Positions 22,794 to 35,156 are shown, counted from the stretch's first letter. The stretch is DNA of 64,000 nucleotides from Euphorbia lathyris (GCF_963576675.1 NC_088913.1:83885001-83949000); one strand, 5' to 3'. Notes: a model not told the origin generated them from the sequence alone. Translations and numbers: made by a program.

Positions 22794-24646
22794 GAAGGAA
22801 ATTAAGGCCAAGGTATATCAACAGAAATATAAAAATTTTAGCCTATTTCCTTTTAACCATAGGATCCGTTAATCGTTATTTCATATAAAGAGGGATAAGA
22901 AGGAATACCTTTCGATGAACAATCTACCGTTGTTAAAGAAGCGCCCACAATTCTTCTCCGAGATTCCAACCACGAAGTATAACACGGTGAGGTTAAGATG
23001 AAATCAACCCTTATGAGATGCAACCAAAATAGATTGCCTCTAATTAACCAACACAAGATCAAAGAGAAAAGGAGATGAATGAGATTAATCAATTGACGGA
23101 AGCCGTATGAATTCTTGTCCACGAACTAGGGGATGCGAATTCACTCTCTCTCTTTTAATGTAGGTTTCGAAAATCACATAAAGGGGAGTTAGGAGGCTCA
23201 GTCGAAATTCTCATAAGGAGGGGGTATATATAGTCGCTTGTATCTAAACCCTAGTTAGATAGGAATAGGTTACTTAATAGGAATTCCATTCGGAATAGGA
23301 TTCCTAATTATTATCTTATAATATATCAAATACATTTAGGATAATAATAAATAACCTAATTGGATAATAATAGGAGTATATTAATCTAATTAAAACTCCT
23401 AACTTAATTATCTCTTAATTAATTTAATTCACAAACCTAATCAAATTAGGATTAATGGAATTAAAATAATTCCTTATTTCTATATATAAATTTCGGCCCC
23501 CTCCATTTAAACGGGCCTTACTGGACTCAATTGGGCTTCCATCTATTAATTACATCCATCTCTCTTTTGGTTCCAAGTCTTATGTGTGATCCATTAGGTT
23601 CTTACTACTTCTGGCCGTATGCAACTATTAAATTAATTTCTTCAAGAATTATATTTAATCCTTGCATAACGGAATGATGTACTGAGTATGTTATTGGCAA
23701 GTCTGTAATCATTCCCCCAGAGTCCGTTAAGAAGACAGGTTGATTCTGTCGTTAACCCTTCCGTATTAGTTACAGTATAATTCGATCCTTTATCAACTAT
23801 ATCCTTGAACTGAATCTTATGACTATGGGTGATGTCAAGTCACATATAGCGAGACGTTCGTTTTACTTGTACAGGCCGAGTCAACTCAAATAGATAGGTT
23901 AAGTGAAATCTGTATTTCTACTCTTAAGCTATCACCTTGCAAGGATTTAGAGTCGAGTCTTTCACAAGCGATCCTTGGATATATCTCCCATTAATCGGGA
24001 GTGATAAATGCTCAATCCAATGTATAACTACCCTGACATTACCTCCTGTGACACCCAACCTTTGCAGTTCACACCCCAGAGTCATCTCTGTTAAGGATCG
24101 TGGGACCACAGGATCAAAGTCTCACATTCAGTAATTCAGGATGACCAATTAACATTCCTTTGAGTCTGAGGATTACTTATACCTATTAATACCAATGAGA
24201 TGAACATGTGACAAGGATGAATCTACCCATCCTGTTATCTCAAATCGGATCCCCAATCCTAATGAACGACGTTTCATCGGATCTATGTAACTGTCCAGAT
24301 ATCTATATATATGAAGCTTGTGAGATCAGCTTTCTGTCGGACAGAAGACATTGTTACATACAAGTCTCAACAGTGATATATCAATCCTAAACATATCACT
24401 TGACTTGGGGTGGTTTTAAGTTTATTATAAAGTTTTGTCTCACTTCATGCTTGTATGAACACTTTATAATCACTTTAAACAAACTTACGGATTTCCTTTT
24501 ATTAGACTTTATTTAGTGCTTAAAAGGGATTGCCTTTATATAGTTATAAAACATATATCTCATTAAAACAAATGATATAAAGAACAATTCATTTACATTA
24601 AGTTTGTATCCTGCAACAATTGACTATAGGACACTAAACCCCAACA
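22794..24646 (-). repeat. 3' LTR of copia 2
   Basis: 1853 bp. It contains a TATATATA box on the minus strand near 23225-23232. It differs from the partner LTR by about a dozen substitutions, a 1-bp indel and an 8-bp duplication. Short frames such as 23937-24134 and 24208-24390 are present in both LTRs and are not genes. Confidence 0.95.
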
Positions 24647-24659
24647 TACTCCCACTTGG
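24647..24659 (-). other. Polypurine tract of copia 2
   Basis: Minus-strand CCAAGTGGGAGTA abuts the 3' LTR, as in many plant copia elements. Confidence 0.8.
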
Positions 24660-24660
24660 A

Positions 24661-26271
24661 CTAAAGCCAATTGTTTCTAAAACTTATCCCAGTAGAAGTT
24701 AAATGACGATCATGTACTTTCTGGGTTAAAGGCTTTGTCAACGGATCTGCAACGTTGTCCTCTGTAGGTACTCTTTCTATTCTCACATCTCCTCTAGCCA
24801 CAATCTCTCTAATGATGTGGTATCGCTTTAGGTAGTGCTTAGATGCATTATGAGACCGTGGTTCCTTTGCTTGCGCAATGGATACATTGTTATCATAGTA
24901 CAGAGTAATGGGATTGACAATGTCAGGCACCACACCTAGTTCTGTAATGAACTTTCTAATCCAAACTGCTTCCTTTGCTGCTTCCGCAGCAACGATGTAC
25001 TCTGACTCGGTCGTAGAGAAAGCTACGCTTCCCTGCTTGGAACTTTTCCAACTGACCACGCCCCCATTCAAGACAAACAGGTATCCTGATTGGGATTTAA
25101 AATCATTCTCATCTGTGAGATGACTAGCGTCTGAAAATCCTTCAATTTTCAGATCTCCTTCTCCGTACACTAGGAACATATCTTTAGTCCTTCTCAAGTA
25201 CTTAAGAATGTTCTTGACGGCAATCCAATGCTCGTCTCCCGGATTCCCTTAGTAACGACTCGTTACAGATAACGCGAACGCTACGTCAGGTCTAGTGCAT
25301 AGCATAGCATACATAATCGAACCGATCGCGCTGGCGTATGGGACTACAGCCATGCGTCGTTTGTCATCATCAGTTTTAGGACATTGATGATTGTTTAACT
25401 TTACTCCATGTACCATGGGTAAGTTACCTCGTTTCGATTCAAGCATGCTCAACCGATTTAGCACCTTTTCAATGTATGTAGCCTGTGAAAGACCAAGCAG
25501 TCTACGCGATCTATCCCTGTAGATTTTTATACCAAGTATATAGGCTGCTTCACCAAGGTCTTTCATTGAGAAGTTACCGGATAACCATACTTTCACCTAT
25601 TGTAATAGAGCAATGTCATTCCCCATTAACAGTATATCGTCCACATAGAGTATGAGAAATGCTATAGAGCTCCCACTTGCTTTCTTGTAAATGCAAGCTT
25701 CTTCGCAATTTTGTTCGAAACCAAATTGTTTTATGGTTTCGTCAAAACGCTTGTTCCAGCTTCTAGATGCTTGCTTGAGTCCATAAATGGATCTCTGAAG
25801 TTTGCAAACTTTATTTGCATCCTTTGATATGAAACCTTAAGGCTGCATCATGTATACATCCTCAAGCAGATTTCCATTTAGGAAAGTTGTTTTCACATCC
25901 ATTTGCCAAATCTCATAATCAAAATGAGCGGCAATTGCAAGCATGATTCTGATTGATTTGGACATAGCAACAGGAGAGAAGGTTTCGTCATAATCAACAC
26001 CTTGTTTCTGACGATATCCTTTCGCTACCAACCTAGCCTTGTAGGTGCTAACCTTTCCATCCATGTCAGTCTTCTTTTTGAAGATCCACCTGCACCCAAT
26101 GGGAATTATCCCTTCGGGTGGATCAACCAAAGTCCACACTTGGTTAGTATACATGGAATCCATTTCAGAATCCATGGCTTCAAGCCATGCTTTAGAATCT
26201 GGACTAGTAAGAGCCTCTTCGTAGTTTTCGGGTTCGTCGTCTAATACGGGAACCTCGTTATCATCTCCCAC
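24661..26271 (-). pseudogene. pol: Copia 2 reverse transcriptase and RNase H, three stops
   Basis: RT begins with WIFKKKTDMDGK and KARLVAKGYRQ, then WQMDVKT, YVDDI near 25640 and LGIKIYRDRS. RNase H has SDASH, the TTESEYIVAAEA glutamate and a YYDNN aspartate, and ends near 24661. In-frame stops are at about 25836, 25597 and 25248. At least the last looks like a Gln codon changed by C-to-T. All remaining catalytic motifs are readable. Confidence 0.92.
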
Positions 26272-26307
26272 TAGAAAACCATATCTAACTGGGAGTTCAC
26301 GAACTCT

Positions 26308-27177
26308 TTATGATCTACGAATAGGTGCCACTGTTGTCTCATCTAATGGGACTTCTTCGGGTACCTTAACCGCTTCTGTTGTTTCAGTCGGCGTTTCTTC
26401 CTCTTGAACCTCGTCGAGTTCAATCACGCTTCCCTTTTGTGTTTTTTCGAGAAACTCTTTCTCTAAGAAGGTTCTGTGTCTAGATACTATTACTTTCTGA
26501 TCATCTGGATGATAGAAGTAATACCCCATGGTTTCTTTGGGATATCCAATGAAGAAACATTTATCAGATTTAGAATCTAATTTGTCGGATGCTATGCGTT
26601 TGACATATGCTGAACAACCCCATACTCTCATAAATGAGAACATAGGTTTCCTACCAACGAACAATTCATATGGTGTGGAATTAGCGGATTTAGTTGGTAC
26701 TCGGTTTAGGGTGAAGAGGGCAGTTTCTAAGGCATAGCCCCAGAACGACTTTGTAAGTAAGGCCATGCTCATCATGGATCGTACCATATCTAATAGGGTA
26801 CGTTTTCTCCTCTTGGATACACCATTGTGTTGTGGTGTATAGGGAGGTGTCCATTGTGAGCATATCCCACATTCAGTTAGATAATTCAGAAAATCATCTG
26901 AAAGATATTCGCCACCTCGATCGGATCGAAGCGTCTTTATTTTCTTTCCTAATTGATTTTCCACTTCATTCTTGAAGCATTTGAACTTGTCAAAAGCTTC
27001 TGATTTGTGCCTCATCAAGTAGATGTAACCATATCGAGTATGGTCATCTATGAAGCTTATGAAGTATCTGAATCCTCCTCTTGCTTGGACTGACATAGGA
27101 CCGCATACATCTGAATGAATGAGTCCTAGAGTGTCTGATACACGCTCACCTTTATTGCTAAAGGGTGTCTTTGTCAT
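26308..27177 (-). pseudogene. pol: Copia 2 integrase, catalytic Glu replaced
   Basis: The core shows HSDVCGP and RSDRGGEY, but the third catalytic residue in NGVSKRRKR is Lys (AAG) where the family has Glu (GAG). That is one G-to-A change near 26812. The preceding zinc-binding segment (about 27180-27215) carries a 1-bp insertion that separates it from the protease frame. The downstream GKxP region and linker are intact. The product would bind but not join DNA. Confidence 0.9.
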
Positions 27178-27199
27178 TTTACCTTTTAAACATGATTTC

Positions 27200-28567
27200 T
27201 TATGTTTCCAATGATTCGGAATCGATTGGATCTATAAGCCCATCTGAATGTAGCTTTAGCATGCGTCTCTTGTTTATATGGCCTAAACGACAATGCCACA
27301 AGTAAGTTGAATTATCTATCTTATGTCTTTTGGTATCAATTGCAAAAACAGGAGTTTTATCATCTAACACATAAATCCCATTTTGTGATATTCCTGAAAA
27401 ATAAAAGATCGAATCTTTATAAAAATTGCAACTATTGTTCTTTATTGAAATATGAAAACCGTCGTCAACAAGACGGCTAATAGAAATAATGTTACGAGAC
27501 ATCTCAGGAACGTATAAACAATTCCTTAATTCTATTACAAGCCCAGAGGGCAAAAGTAAAACATAATCTCCAATTGCGAGGGCGGCAACTCTTGCTCCAT
27601 TTCCCACTCGCAAGTTTATGCTTCCTTTCTTAAGTTCCTTAGTCTGTTTTAGCTCCTGCATATTTGTACAAATATGAGATCCACATCCGGTATCAAGTAC
27701 CCAAGATTCAGACAATGAAACTGTATTTATTTCAATATAAAACATACCAGATGTAGAAGCACCGCCTTTTCCCTTCTTGAGGGTGGCTAGATACTCCTTG
27801 CAGTTTCTCTTCCAATGCCCGTCTTTACCACAGAAGTGGAATTCTCCTTTGGGCTTCTTCACTTCCTTTCCCTTGGACACAGCTTTCTTACCTTTCTTGG
27901 GATGTTTAGGATTTGAAAAATTCCCTTTCCTTTTCTTCGATCCCTCAATTACAAGAGCCGGTATGGTCTTGTCTTTCTTCATATTGGGCTCAACTGACTT
28001 GAGCATGTTTGCAAGCTCTTCAAGAGAGGTTTGCAAGTCATTCATCTGATAGTTCATAATGAACTGTGAATAACTTTCTGGGAGGGATTGAAGAATTAAG
28101 TCAACACTTAATTCGTTATCCATCGCAAATCCAATACTAGAAAGTTTGGTAATGTAGCCAATCATCTTGACACAATGTGTCATGACTGATGTGCCCTCTT
28201 GCATCCTGCAACGATATAACAGCTTGGATATCTCGTAGCGTTCGCACCTGGTTTGTTTCCCAAACAATTCCTTTAGGTGCATGATGATGGAATAGGCATT
28301 CATCTCCTCAAGTTGCCTTTGTAATTCCGATGTCATCGATGCAAGTATGATGCATCCGGCATGATCGTCATTAGCCTTGTGCTTCTGGTAAGCATCAATT
28401 TCCTCGATAGGAGCATCATCTTCAGGGACAGGGGATATCGATGTATCAAGTACATACCCAATTTTCTCGAACTTCAAAACAATTTTGAGGTTGCGAAACC
28501 AGTCGGTGAAGTTTGAACCATTCAGTTTGTTATCGGTAAGAATGTTTTGCAGATTGGTTTTAGTCAT
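27200..28567 (-). pseudogene. gag: Copia 2 gag, protease and pre-integrase region
   Basis: A frame of 455 codons. The UBN2-type gag (LNGSNFTDWFRNLKIVLK) is followed by a Lys-rich segment and a zinc knuckle read as FHFCGKDGHWKRNC, in which the first Cys is lost. The protease has LDTGCGSHIC. The WHCRLGHINKRRM histidines start the integrase finger, where a 1-bp insertion ends the frame. Gag and protease are fused, as expected for plant copia. Confidence 0.9.
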
Positions 28568-29990
28568 GATTTTAAGAGTGTGTGTTTAAACAAAATCTGA
28601 GAGTGAGAAAGAGTAAACGTATGTCATTCATTTGCTTTAAAGTATAACAATCTAAAATCATAGGCCTTTTAATTTATTTCAGATTGCTCCCACTATTTTG
28701 CCAAATTAATAACCCTCCATATTAATTCGAAGAATTTCACAAATCTTTTAGTGAGCTAGGATCCTAACTCCTGAGATTTCGCCTTGACTTTAGCCAACAA
28801 GCTAGTCCCATTCGTTAGGTAGATTCATGCAATCAATCACATCTCGAATGTGATTCCTAGGTTATTGGGTTACTAACCACATTAGTAACTAATATGTCAT
28901 TCATATTAATCCCAACCATCTTGCCCATTAGTTTATGACAACATGAGTTTGCTCATCCAATTATCATAATCTAATTTAAGTACTACCCCATATTCATGAA
29001 AGAACGATTTTCGATAATCCAGGTGTTACCATAAGACCTCGAGCTTGACTTTAGCCAACAACCCAAAGGCCCCCAGTACTGCCGGCTGAATTATAATATT
29101 AGGGAGGGGCAACCGATTTTAATAACTTGCTTATTTACTTAACTTTTTAATGAGAGATTTTTATTTAAGTCTCATAATCTAACTTATTCTTGATTTGCTT
29201 TAGCATACATCAGACACACATACATACATACATTGGTGTTATGGACATATCATCTAAATTATTCCGTCGAGCCAGAGACGGAATAAAAAGGCCAAACCTA
29301 AGGAAATACTAACTATTACATATTTCTCTTTAGGTCCTCCGTCTTCTCCATGGCGCCTTGAAATTACATATTAATTTCTATACTACTATAAGAAAACTTC
29401 AACTGAATTGAAGGGAATTAGATGAGAGGAGAAATTACAATAGATAGTAGAAAGGCAGGACGTGCATGCCCTATTTCAAAAATACCAAAAGACTAAAAGA
29501 GGGTCCAAATATGTCCATAACTCCAAACATGCAAAGACTCAATTAAATAAATTTAATTGGTTGATTACATAACCGTCTTATGTTATATTTAGGTTAATCA
29601 CATTAACTCGTCAAATTAACTTTCATCCAATTTTACATCTTATCGTTTTGTATCTTTATATTAACCTTTAGATTAATATAACCATATAAAACGTCGATTA
29701 TGCATGTCCCAATTATTTTGATTTCAATTCATTTAACGCTTTGATTTACAACTTGGTAAAAACAAACTTTTAAACGAATTTTTCATTCGATAATCAAAAC
29801 AGAAAACTATTGATTTCCGAAACATATATATATATAAATTATTTACAAGCCGATTTTAACAATTAAAATCAAGTGGGATTCGGGCTTGGGCCCGAAACTG
29901 GGCTGCTGCCGCGCGACAGCAGCCGCGCGACAGCGGCTGGTCGCGCCGTGAGGCGCGACCCGAGCCGCTATCGTATATTTTTTTTTTATA

Positions 29991-30051
<61 letters not shown>

Positions 30052-30363
30052 TTTTTAAAACGGTTTTAAAAACGTTTTTCAGAAATAGGAAAAACTACAA
30101 TAGATTTCCGTTTTATCTTTTAGAATTAATAAAACTAATTTTATTAACCTAACTATAAAACAAATAGATTTTGTTATAATGATTATCAACCGAAATAATT
30201 AGGAACATACGCATAATCAATTTTAATTAACAATTAACTAAAATTTATTTATCTTTAGAATTAATTAACCAAACAATTTGTTAATTAATCCTAACCATAA
30301 ATATTTATTCAATCCTATTGAAAAACTTCTAAATTTTCATATATGAAATAACGGATTTAACGA
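28568..30363 (-). other. Untranslated leader of copia 2 with GC hairpins and a TA microsatellite
   Basis: About 1.8 kb between PBS and gag start, without coding. Notable are a (TA)n run at 29996-30048 and three adjacent perfect inverted repeats: CGGGC-TTGG-GCCCG (29881-29894), an 8-bp stem GGCTGCTG/CAGCAGCC (29901-29924) and a 9-bp stem GGTCGCGCC/GGCGCGACC (29939-29960). A packaging or translation role would be inference. Confidence 0.7.
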
Positions 30364-30377
30364 TGGCTCTGATACCA
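30364..30377 (-). other. Primer binding site of copia 2, initiator tRNA-Met
   Basis: Minus-strand TGGTATCAGAGCCA, one base from the 5' LTR. Confidence 0.95.
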
Positions 30378-30378
30378 C

Positions 30379-32239
30379 TGAAGGAAATTAAGGCCAAGGT
30401 ATAGCAGCGGAAATATAAAAATTTTAGCCTATTTCCTTTTAACCATAGGATCCGTTAATCGTTATTTCATATAAAGAGGGATAAGAAGGAATACCTTTCG
30501 ATGAACAATCTACCGTTGTTAAAGAAGCGCCCACAATTCTTCTCCGAGATTCCAACCACGAAGTATAACACGGTGAGGTTAAGATGAATCAACCCTTATG
30601 AGATGCAACCAAAATAGATTGCCTCTAATTAACCAACACAAGATCAAAGAGAAAAGGAGATGAATGAGATTAATCAATTGACGGAAGCCGTATGAATTCT
30701 TGTCCACGAACTAGGGGATGCGAATTCACTCTCTCTCTTTTAATGTAGGTTTCGAAAATCACATAAAGGGGAGTTAGGAGGCTCAGTCGAAATTCTCATA
30801 AGGAGGGGGTATATATAGTCGCTTGTATCTAAACCCTAGTTAGATAGGAATAGGTTACTTAATAGGAATTCCATTCGGAATAGGATTCCTAATTATTATC
30901 TTATAATATATCAAATACATTTAGGATAATAATAAATAACCTAATTGGATAATGATAGGAGTATATTAATCTAATTAAAACTCCTAACTTAATTATCTCT
31001 TAATTAATTTAATTCACAAATCTAATCAAATTAGGATTAATGGAATTAAAATAATTCCTTATTTCTATATATAAATTTCGGCCCCCTCCATTTAAACGGG
31101 CCTTACTGGGCTCAATTGGGCTTCCATCTATTAATCACATCCATCTCTCTTTTGGTTCCAAGTCTTATGTGTGATCCATTAGGTTCTTACTACTTCTGGC
31201 CGTATTCAACTATTAAATTAATTTCTTCAAGAATTATATTTAATCCTTGCATAACGGAATGATGTACTGAGTATGTTATTGGCAAGTCTGTAATCATTCC
31301 CCCAGAGTCCGTTAAGAAGACAGGTTGATTCTGTCGTTAACCCTTCCGTATTAGTTACAGTATAATTCGATCCTTTATCAACTATATCCTTGAACTGAAT
31401 CTTATGACTATGGGTGATGTCAAGTCACATATAGCGAGACGTTCGTTTTACTTGTACAGGCTGAGTCAACTCAAATAGATAGGTTAAGTGAAATCTATAT
31501 TTCTACTCTTAAGCTATCACCTTGCAAGGATTTAGAGTCGAGTCTTCCACAAGCGATCCTTGGATATATCTCCCATTAATCGGGAGTGATAAATGCTCAA
31601 TCCAATGTATAACTACCCTGACATTACCTCATGTGACACCCAACCTTTGCAGTTCACACCCCAGAGTCATCTCTGTTAAGGATCGTGGGACCACAGGATC
31701 AAAGTCTCACATTCAGTAATTCAGGATGACCAATTAACATTCCTTTGAGTCTGAGGATTACTTATACCTATTAATACCAATGAGATGAACAGGTGACAAG
31801 GATGAATCTACCCATCCTGTTATCTCAAATCGGATCCCCAATCCTAATGAACGACGTTTCATCGGATCTATGTAACTGTCCAGATATCTATATATATGAA
31901 GCTTGTGAGATCAGCTTTCTGTCGGACAGAAGACATTGTTACATACAAGTCTCAACAGTGATATATCAATCCTAAACATATCACTTGACTTGGGGTGGTT
32001 TTAAGTTTATTAGTTTATTATAAAGTTTTGTCTCACTTCATGCTTGTATGAACACTTTATAATCACTTTAAACAAACTTACGGATTTCCTTTTATTAGAC
32101 TTTATTTAGTGCTTAAAAGGGATTGCCTTTATATAGTTATAAAACATATATCTCATTAAAACAAATGATATAAAGAACAATTCATTTACATTAAGTTTGT
32201 ATCCTGCAACAATTGACTATAGGACACTAAACCCCAACA
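30379..32239 (-). repeat. 5' LTR of copia 2
   Basis: 1861 bp. TATATATA on the minus strand at 30810-30817 is the likely promoter. The 8-bp duplication of GTTTATTA near 32009 is the main difference in length from the 3' LTR. Confidence 0.95.
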
Positions 32240-33043
32240 TTAGGGGGTTTTGAGTTGGTTTTTCTAAGTTAATTTACTCCTAGGTTGAATTATACTATTT
32301 CTAGCTAAGTTATCTGATTCTAACTAAGTTATTCTACGCCTAATTAAGTTACTCTACCCCTAATTAAGTTAAACTACTCCTAATTGATCTTTCACTAGAT
32401 GCAATTACCCGAAGGAACATGGTATGAACGATAATAATGAAGATAGATTGTTAGGTCTATTGAGTAAAAACCTAATCTGAGTCACTTATATTCAAGGTGA
32501 TTAACCCTACTTACCCTCCTGAAGTTCCTAGCGCGTGATTCCCTAAGGTCGAAACTAGGTCTAAGGCTCAGTAAATTGGCACTTAATCAACTAAGAGGTT
32601 GTCAATCTCCTAGGCTCTGACTAGGTCAGATTCAGCTCGCAATATGTGCCTACTAGATTTTGGGGCTTTTGAATGAGTTAAACCAGTTGAATAAAGCGTA
32701 AGACAGAGATTAGACAAATAATCATAGACAAAACAAGAGCTAAATTATTATTAAAGGCGAAGATAAATGTCACAAGATACAATAAGCTAAGTTCGGCAAC
32801 TGTATCAAAGAGTACAAACAAGGAAAGATAAAAGGAGATACAAAAATCCCTTTCAGGGAACCTGTTTACTCTGCAGCCGGCGACCTAATCTTAAGGACGA
32901 ACCTTGACAATTCCTCGAGAAAAGCTTTGAAGGAGCTTCAATGGAGGTTTGAAGGATATGGAGGAGATGGAGAGGAATTACAAGGGGGAAGCTAAAGTAA
33001 TTTACAAATAAATGAAAGATACTAATTTACATTGGAAAAACTC

Positions 33044-33051
33044 TATTTATA
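33044..33051 (-). promoter_or_regulatory. TATA box of the reverse Athila-like LTR
   Basis: Minus-strand TATAAATA. The dyad array lies 120-250 bp upstream on the same strand. Confidence 0.6.
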
Positions 33052-33168
33052 GGCGTGGCTCGGCCCTCTTTTTGACCTATTTTCGTGTCCTTATGCAGGT
33101 AGGAAGTCGTGGGGTCCGTCGTGGCATCGTGGGGGCGGAATTGGTCTTTTTGACCAATTCCCGCAGGT

Positions 33169-33300
33169 CTGCTCGCCGAGCAGGGCGAGCTGCTCGGCGA
33201 GCAGGCGCTACTCGCGATGAGCAGCGCGCTGCTCGGCGAGCAGGCCTCTAGTGGCCTGCTCGGCGAGCAGGCATGGCCTACGGAGGCCCGCTCGTCGAGC
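33169..33300 (-). promoter_or_regulatory. Array of CTGCTCG-N-CGAGCAG dyads
   Basis: Four perfect 15-bp dyads at 33169-33183, 33190-33204, 33229-33243 and 33256-33270, with C or G at the centre. Two degenerate ones lie at 33208-33224 and 33290-33300. The position relative to the TATA box mirrors the ACGC dyads of the other Athila LTR family, although the sequence is different. Confidence 0.65.
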
Positions 33301-33703
33301 ATTCTTACCCGGTGTGCCCCCGTGTGCTTGCCGACTGCCGTCAATGCCTTTTTCGTCCGAACTTATACCTGCGCATGTACAGAAACTCCAGATAACATTA
33401 GTCCAAAGGCTAAATTGACCCGCCAATCGCTTATTTTGAGCAAACGCTTCGTTTGGTGCGACTTTTGACGGACCAATTAGCTTCAACAGATAACGGAATT
33501 ATACTATGCATGCTATTTTGGCCGTAATTGCCTAAATTGGTCATAAAACGAGCCTAAACAACGGAAAATAAATAAAACGTTTCCAATTCCTAACTAACTC
33601 ACACAAAAGCATTTAAATGCGAGAAATGCTCGCTTATTAACTAAATAATGCTAAAACCCGTCCAAAAACCGTACCCAAAGATAGGGGTTTTTGACCCCTA
33701 TCA

Positions 33704-33950
33704 GTAAGAAGGTAGTACAACGCACCTACACTAAAGTCTTCGAGAGTGTGAAGGGGTGGAAGATTGACCAATCGCGGTGGTTCTCAAAAGGATTTATGGA
33801 GGCCGAGCAACCTTTTTGTGAATGGATCAAGAACAATGGCTGGACCGAGCTGTTCTCAGTTCGGGATCCCACTTACCCTGAGTTGGTACGTGAATTCTAC
33901 GCCAACCCGAGAGTCGCAAATGACAACAAGAACTACCTAGCAACTAAAAA
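33704..33950 (+). pseudogene. Fragment of a third, divergent ORF3 family
   Basis: About 82 codons aligning with the N-terminal domain of ORF3: SRWFSKGF, FCEWIKNNGWTELF and LVREFYANP. It is only about half identical to copia 1. It is bounded on both sides by copies of the Athila LTR terminal hairpin (33680-33702 and 33951-33969). It is not part of copia 1's own reading frame and looks like captured filler. Confidence 0.7.
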
Positions 33951-33969
33951 TAGGGGTTTTTGACCCCTA

Positions 33970-35156
33970 CATCTCTCCAAACTCAGTTTCCACAGAGTCA
34001 TGAGAACTCAGCTCCTGGTACTGAGATCCCTAAAGGACTCACTCCTTACCACTCAACTCAAGCTGACAAGCAGCCAACTCCACCACCATCCAGCTCAACT
34101 CACATCCCTAACTCTGAGCCAAACCAAGATGGTTAGTTTGCCTATCTAAGTGCAACTCAGTCTAGTCGTCGCATCGTGGAAACTGCATAATCTCTTCTCC
34201 AGGAGTTCACTACTTCTGATGATGCTGGGTCTGCTAATCCTGAGTCACCCAATGTCTCTGCCATTACTCAACTTCTGAATGAAATCAAAGGGCTCAAGGA
34301 CCTTATGAGTGTTATGACGTCAGTTCAAACACAGTAACCCAAGCAAGACCAAATTGCCAAAATGACTGAGCTGCTGCTTCTGATGGTAAACCATATGAAC
34401 TCCCTTGAAGGCAAGATCAATAATCTCTCTGCTCCAAATCCAGGCTATGCAACTTCTGCTGAGTTAGATCAGCATTTCGCCAAACTGAGATCAGAACTGC
34501 CCAATCTTGGCGCATCGGTTAATACTGAGTATGCCACATCTGCTGAACTCCAAGAATGCTTTACCAAGCTCAATGCTGAGCTGACTTGTACGCGTGAGTT
34601 AGTCTCCTCCTCCTCTCAGTGTACAATTGACCAACTGAGTGAAGCAATAAGTCTACTCAACGTCAACAAAGCACAGATGGATGTTGACCCAGTCTCCAAT
34701 GGTCAACTCTTGAGTTTTTCCCAAGCAATTATAAAGGCAATGCGAATCAACAATGCTCAGCGCATGTTTTATGACTCTGCCATGCTGAAGATGTACCACC
34801 AATCTTTTGCTCAGATCACCAGCTCGCTCACCTGGCTTAGCAAATCCCATGAATGCCTACTCAGCATGATTAGCAGCTCTCTCCGGATTCCTCGCCATGT
34901 CCAAGATGACAGTGTGCCTGTAATTGATGGCTTGCGTGAAAGCACAAAGAGGCTCCAGCGTTACTCAAATGTCCTCTCCACTGCTACTCGCAACGATACC
35001 TTCCTTTATAAACCCGATGATGGCAAAACGGGGGAGAAAAGCCAAGACGGAACTCAGCTTGCAGGTAATGCCTCAGGAAGTAAAGATAAAGGCAAAAGAG
35101 TATATCGAGCTGACCATCAAGCTCAGGTCAATATGAAGGAAAAGAAGAAGAACTAG
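33970..35156 (+). pseudogene. Copia 1 ORF3, 3' part, starting with the second copy of the 595-bp duplication
   Basis: The duplicated part carries its own stops at 34134 (CAG to TAG), 34188 and 34336 (CAA to TAA). After 34564 the frame continues with a Ser-rich helix-forming region and ends in a Lys-rich tail (KDKGKR, KEKKKN) at 35156. Copia 3 lacks most of this C-terminal part, so the full-length protein was longer in the copia 1 family. Confidence 0.8.

Larger units (their letters stand above)
22794..32239 (-). mobile_element. Copia 2: Tork/Angela/TAR-type Ty1/copia element
   Basis: A 9446-bp element on the minus strand, with LTR ends TGTTGGGG...TTCCTTCA in sense and 5-bp duplication TTAGG (22789-22793 and 32240-32244). 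PBS and PPT are in place and the two LTRs are nearly identical. Coding order on the minus strand is gag, protease, integrase, RT, RNase H. Lineage is judged from the DTGCGSHIC protease motif and the RT sequence; I cannot separate Tork, Angela and TAR by eye. Several stops and a lost catalytic residue make it defective. Confidence 0.93.
22641..33703 (-). mobile_element. Single Athila-like LTR in reverse orientation, split by copia 2
   Basis: In the minus direction it starts TGATAGGGGT and ends CCGCATCA. Without copia 2 it is about 1612 bp. It shares the terminal hairpin and the distal block around GACGGGGTACACTT with the other Athila LTRs but is otherwise a different family. No partner LTR or internal region is present, and the flanks (TTTAC left, GTAAG right) do not match. 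It may be a solo LTR whose right flank was rearranged. A TATA box and a dyad array are annotated separately. Confidence 0.75.

Noticed and set aside
23937..24390. Small frames within the copia 2 LTR, repeated at 31522-31975
   Set aside because: Present in both LTRs of one element, with no domain or codon signal.
22641..33703. Reading the 595-bp duplication as target site duplication of the nested block
   Set aside because: Integrase duplications are about 5 bp; the immediate flanks TTTAC and GTAAG do not match.
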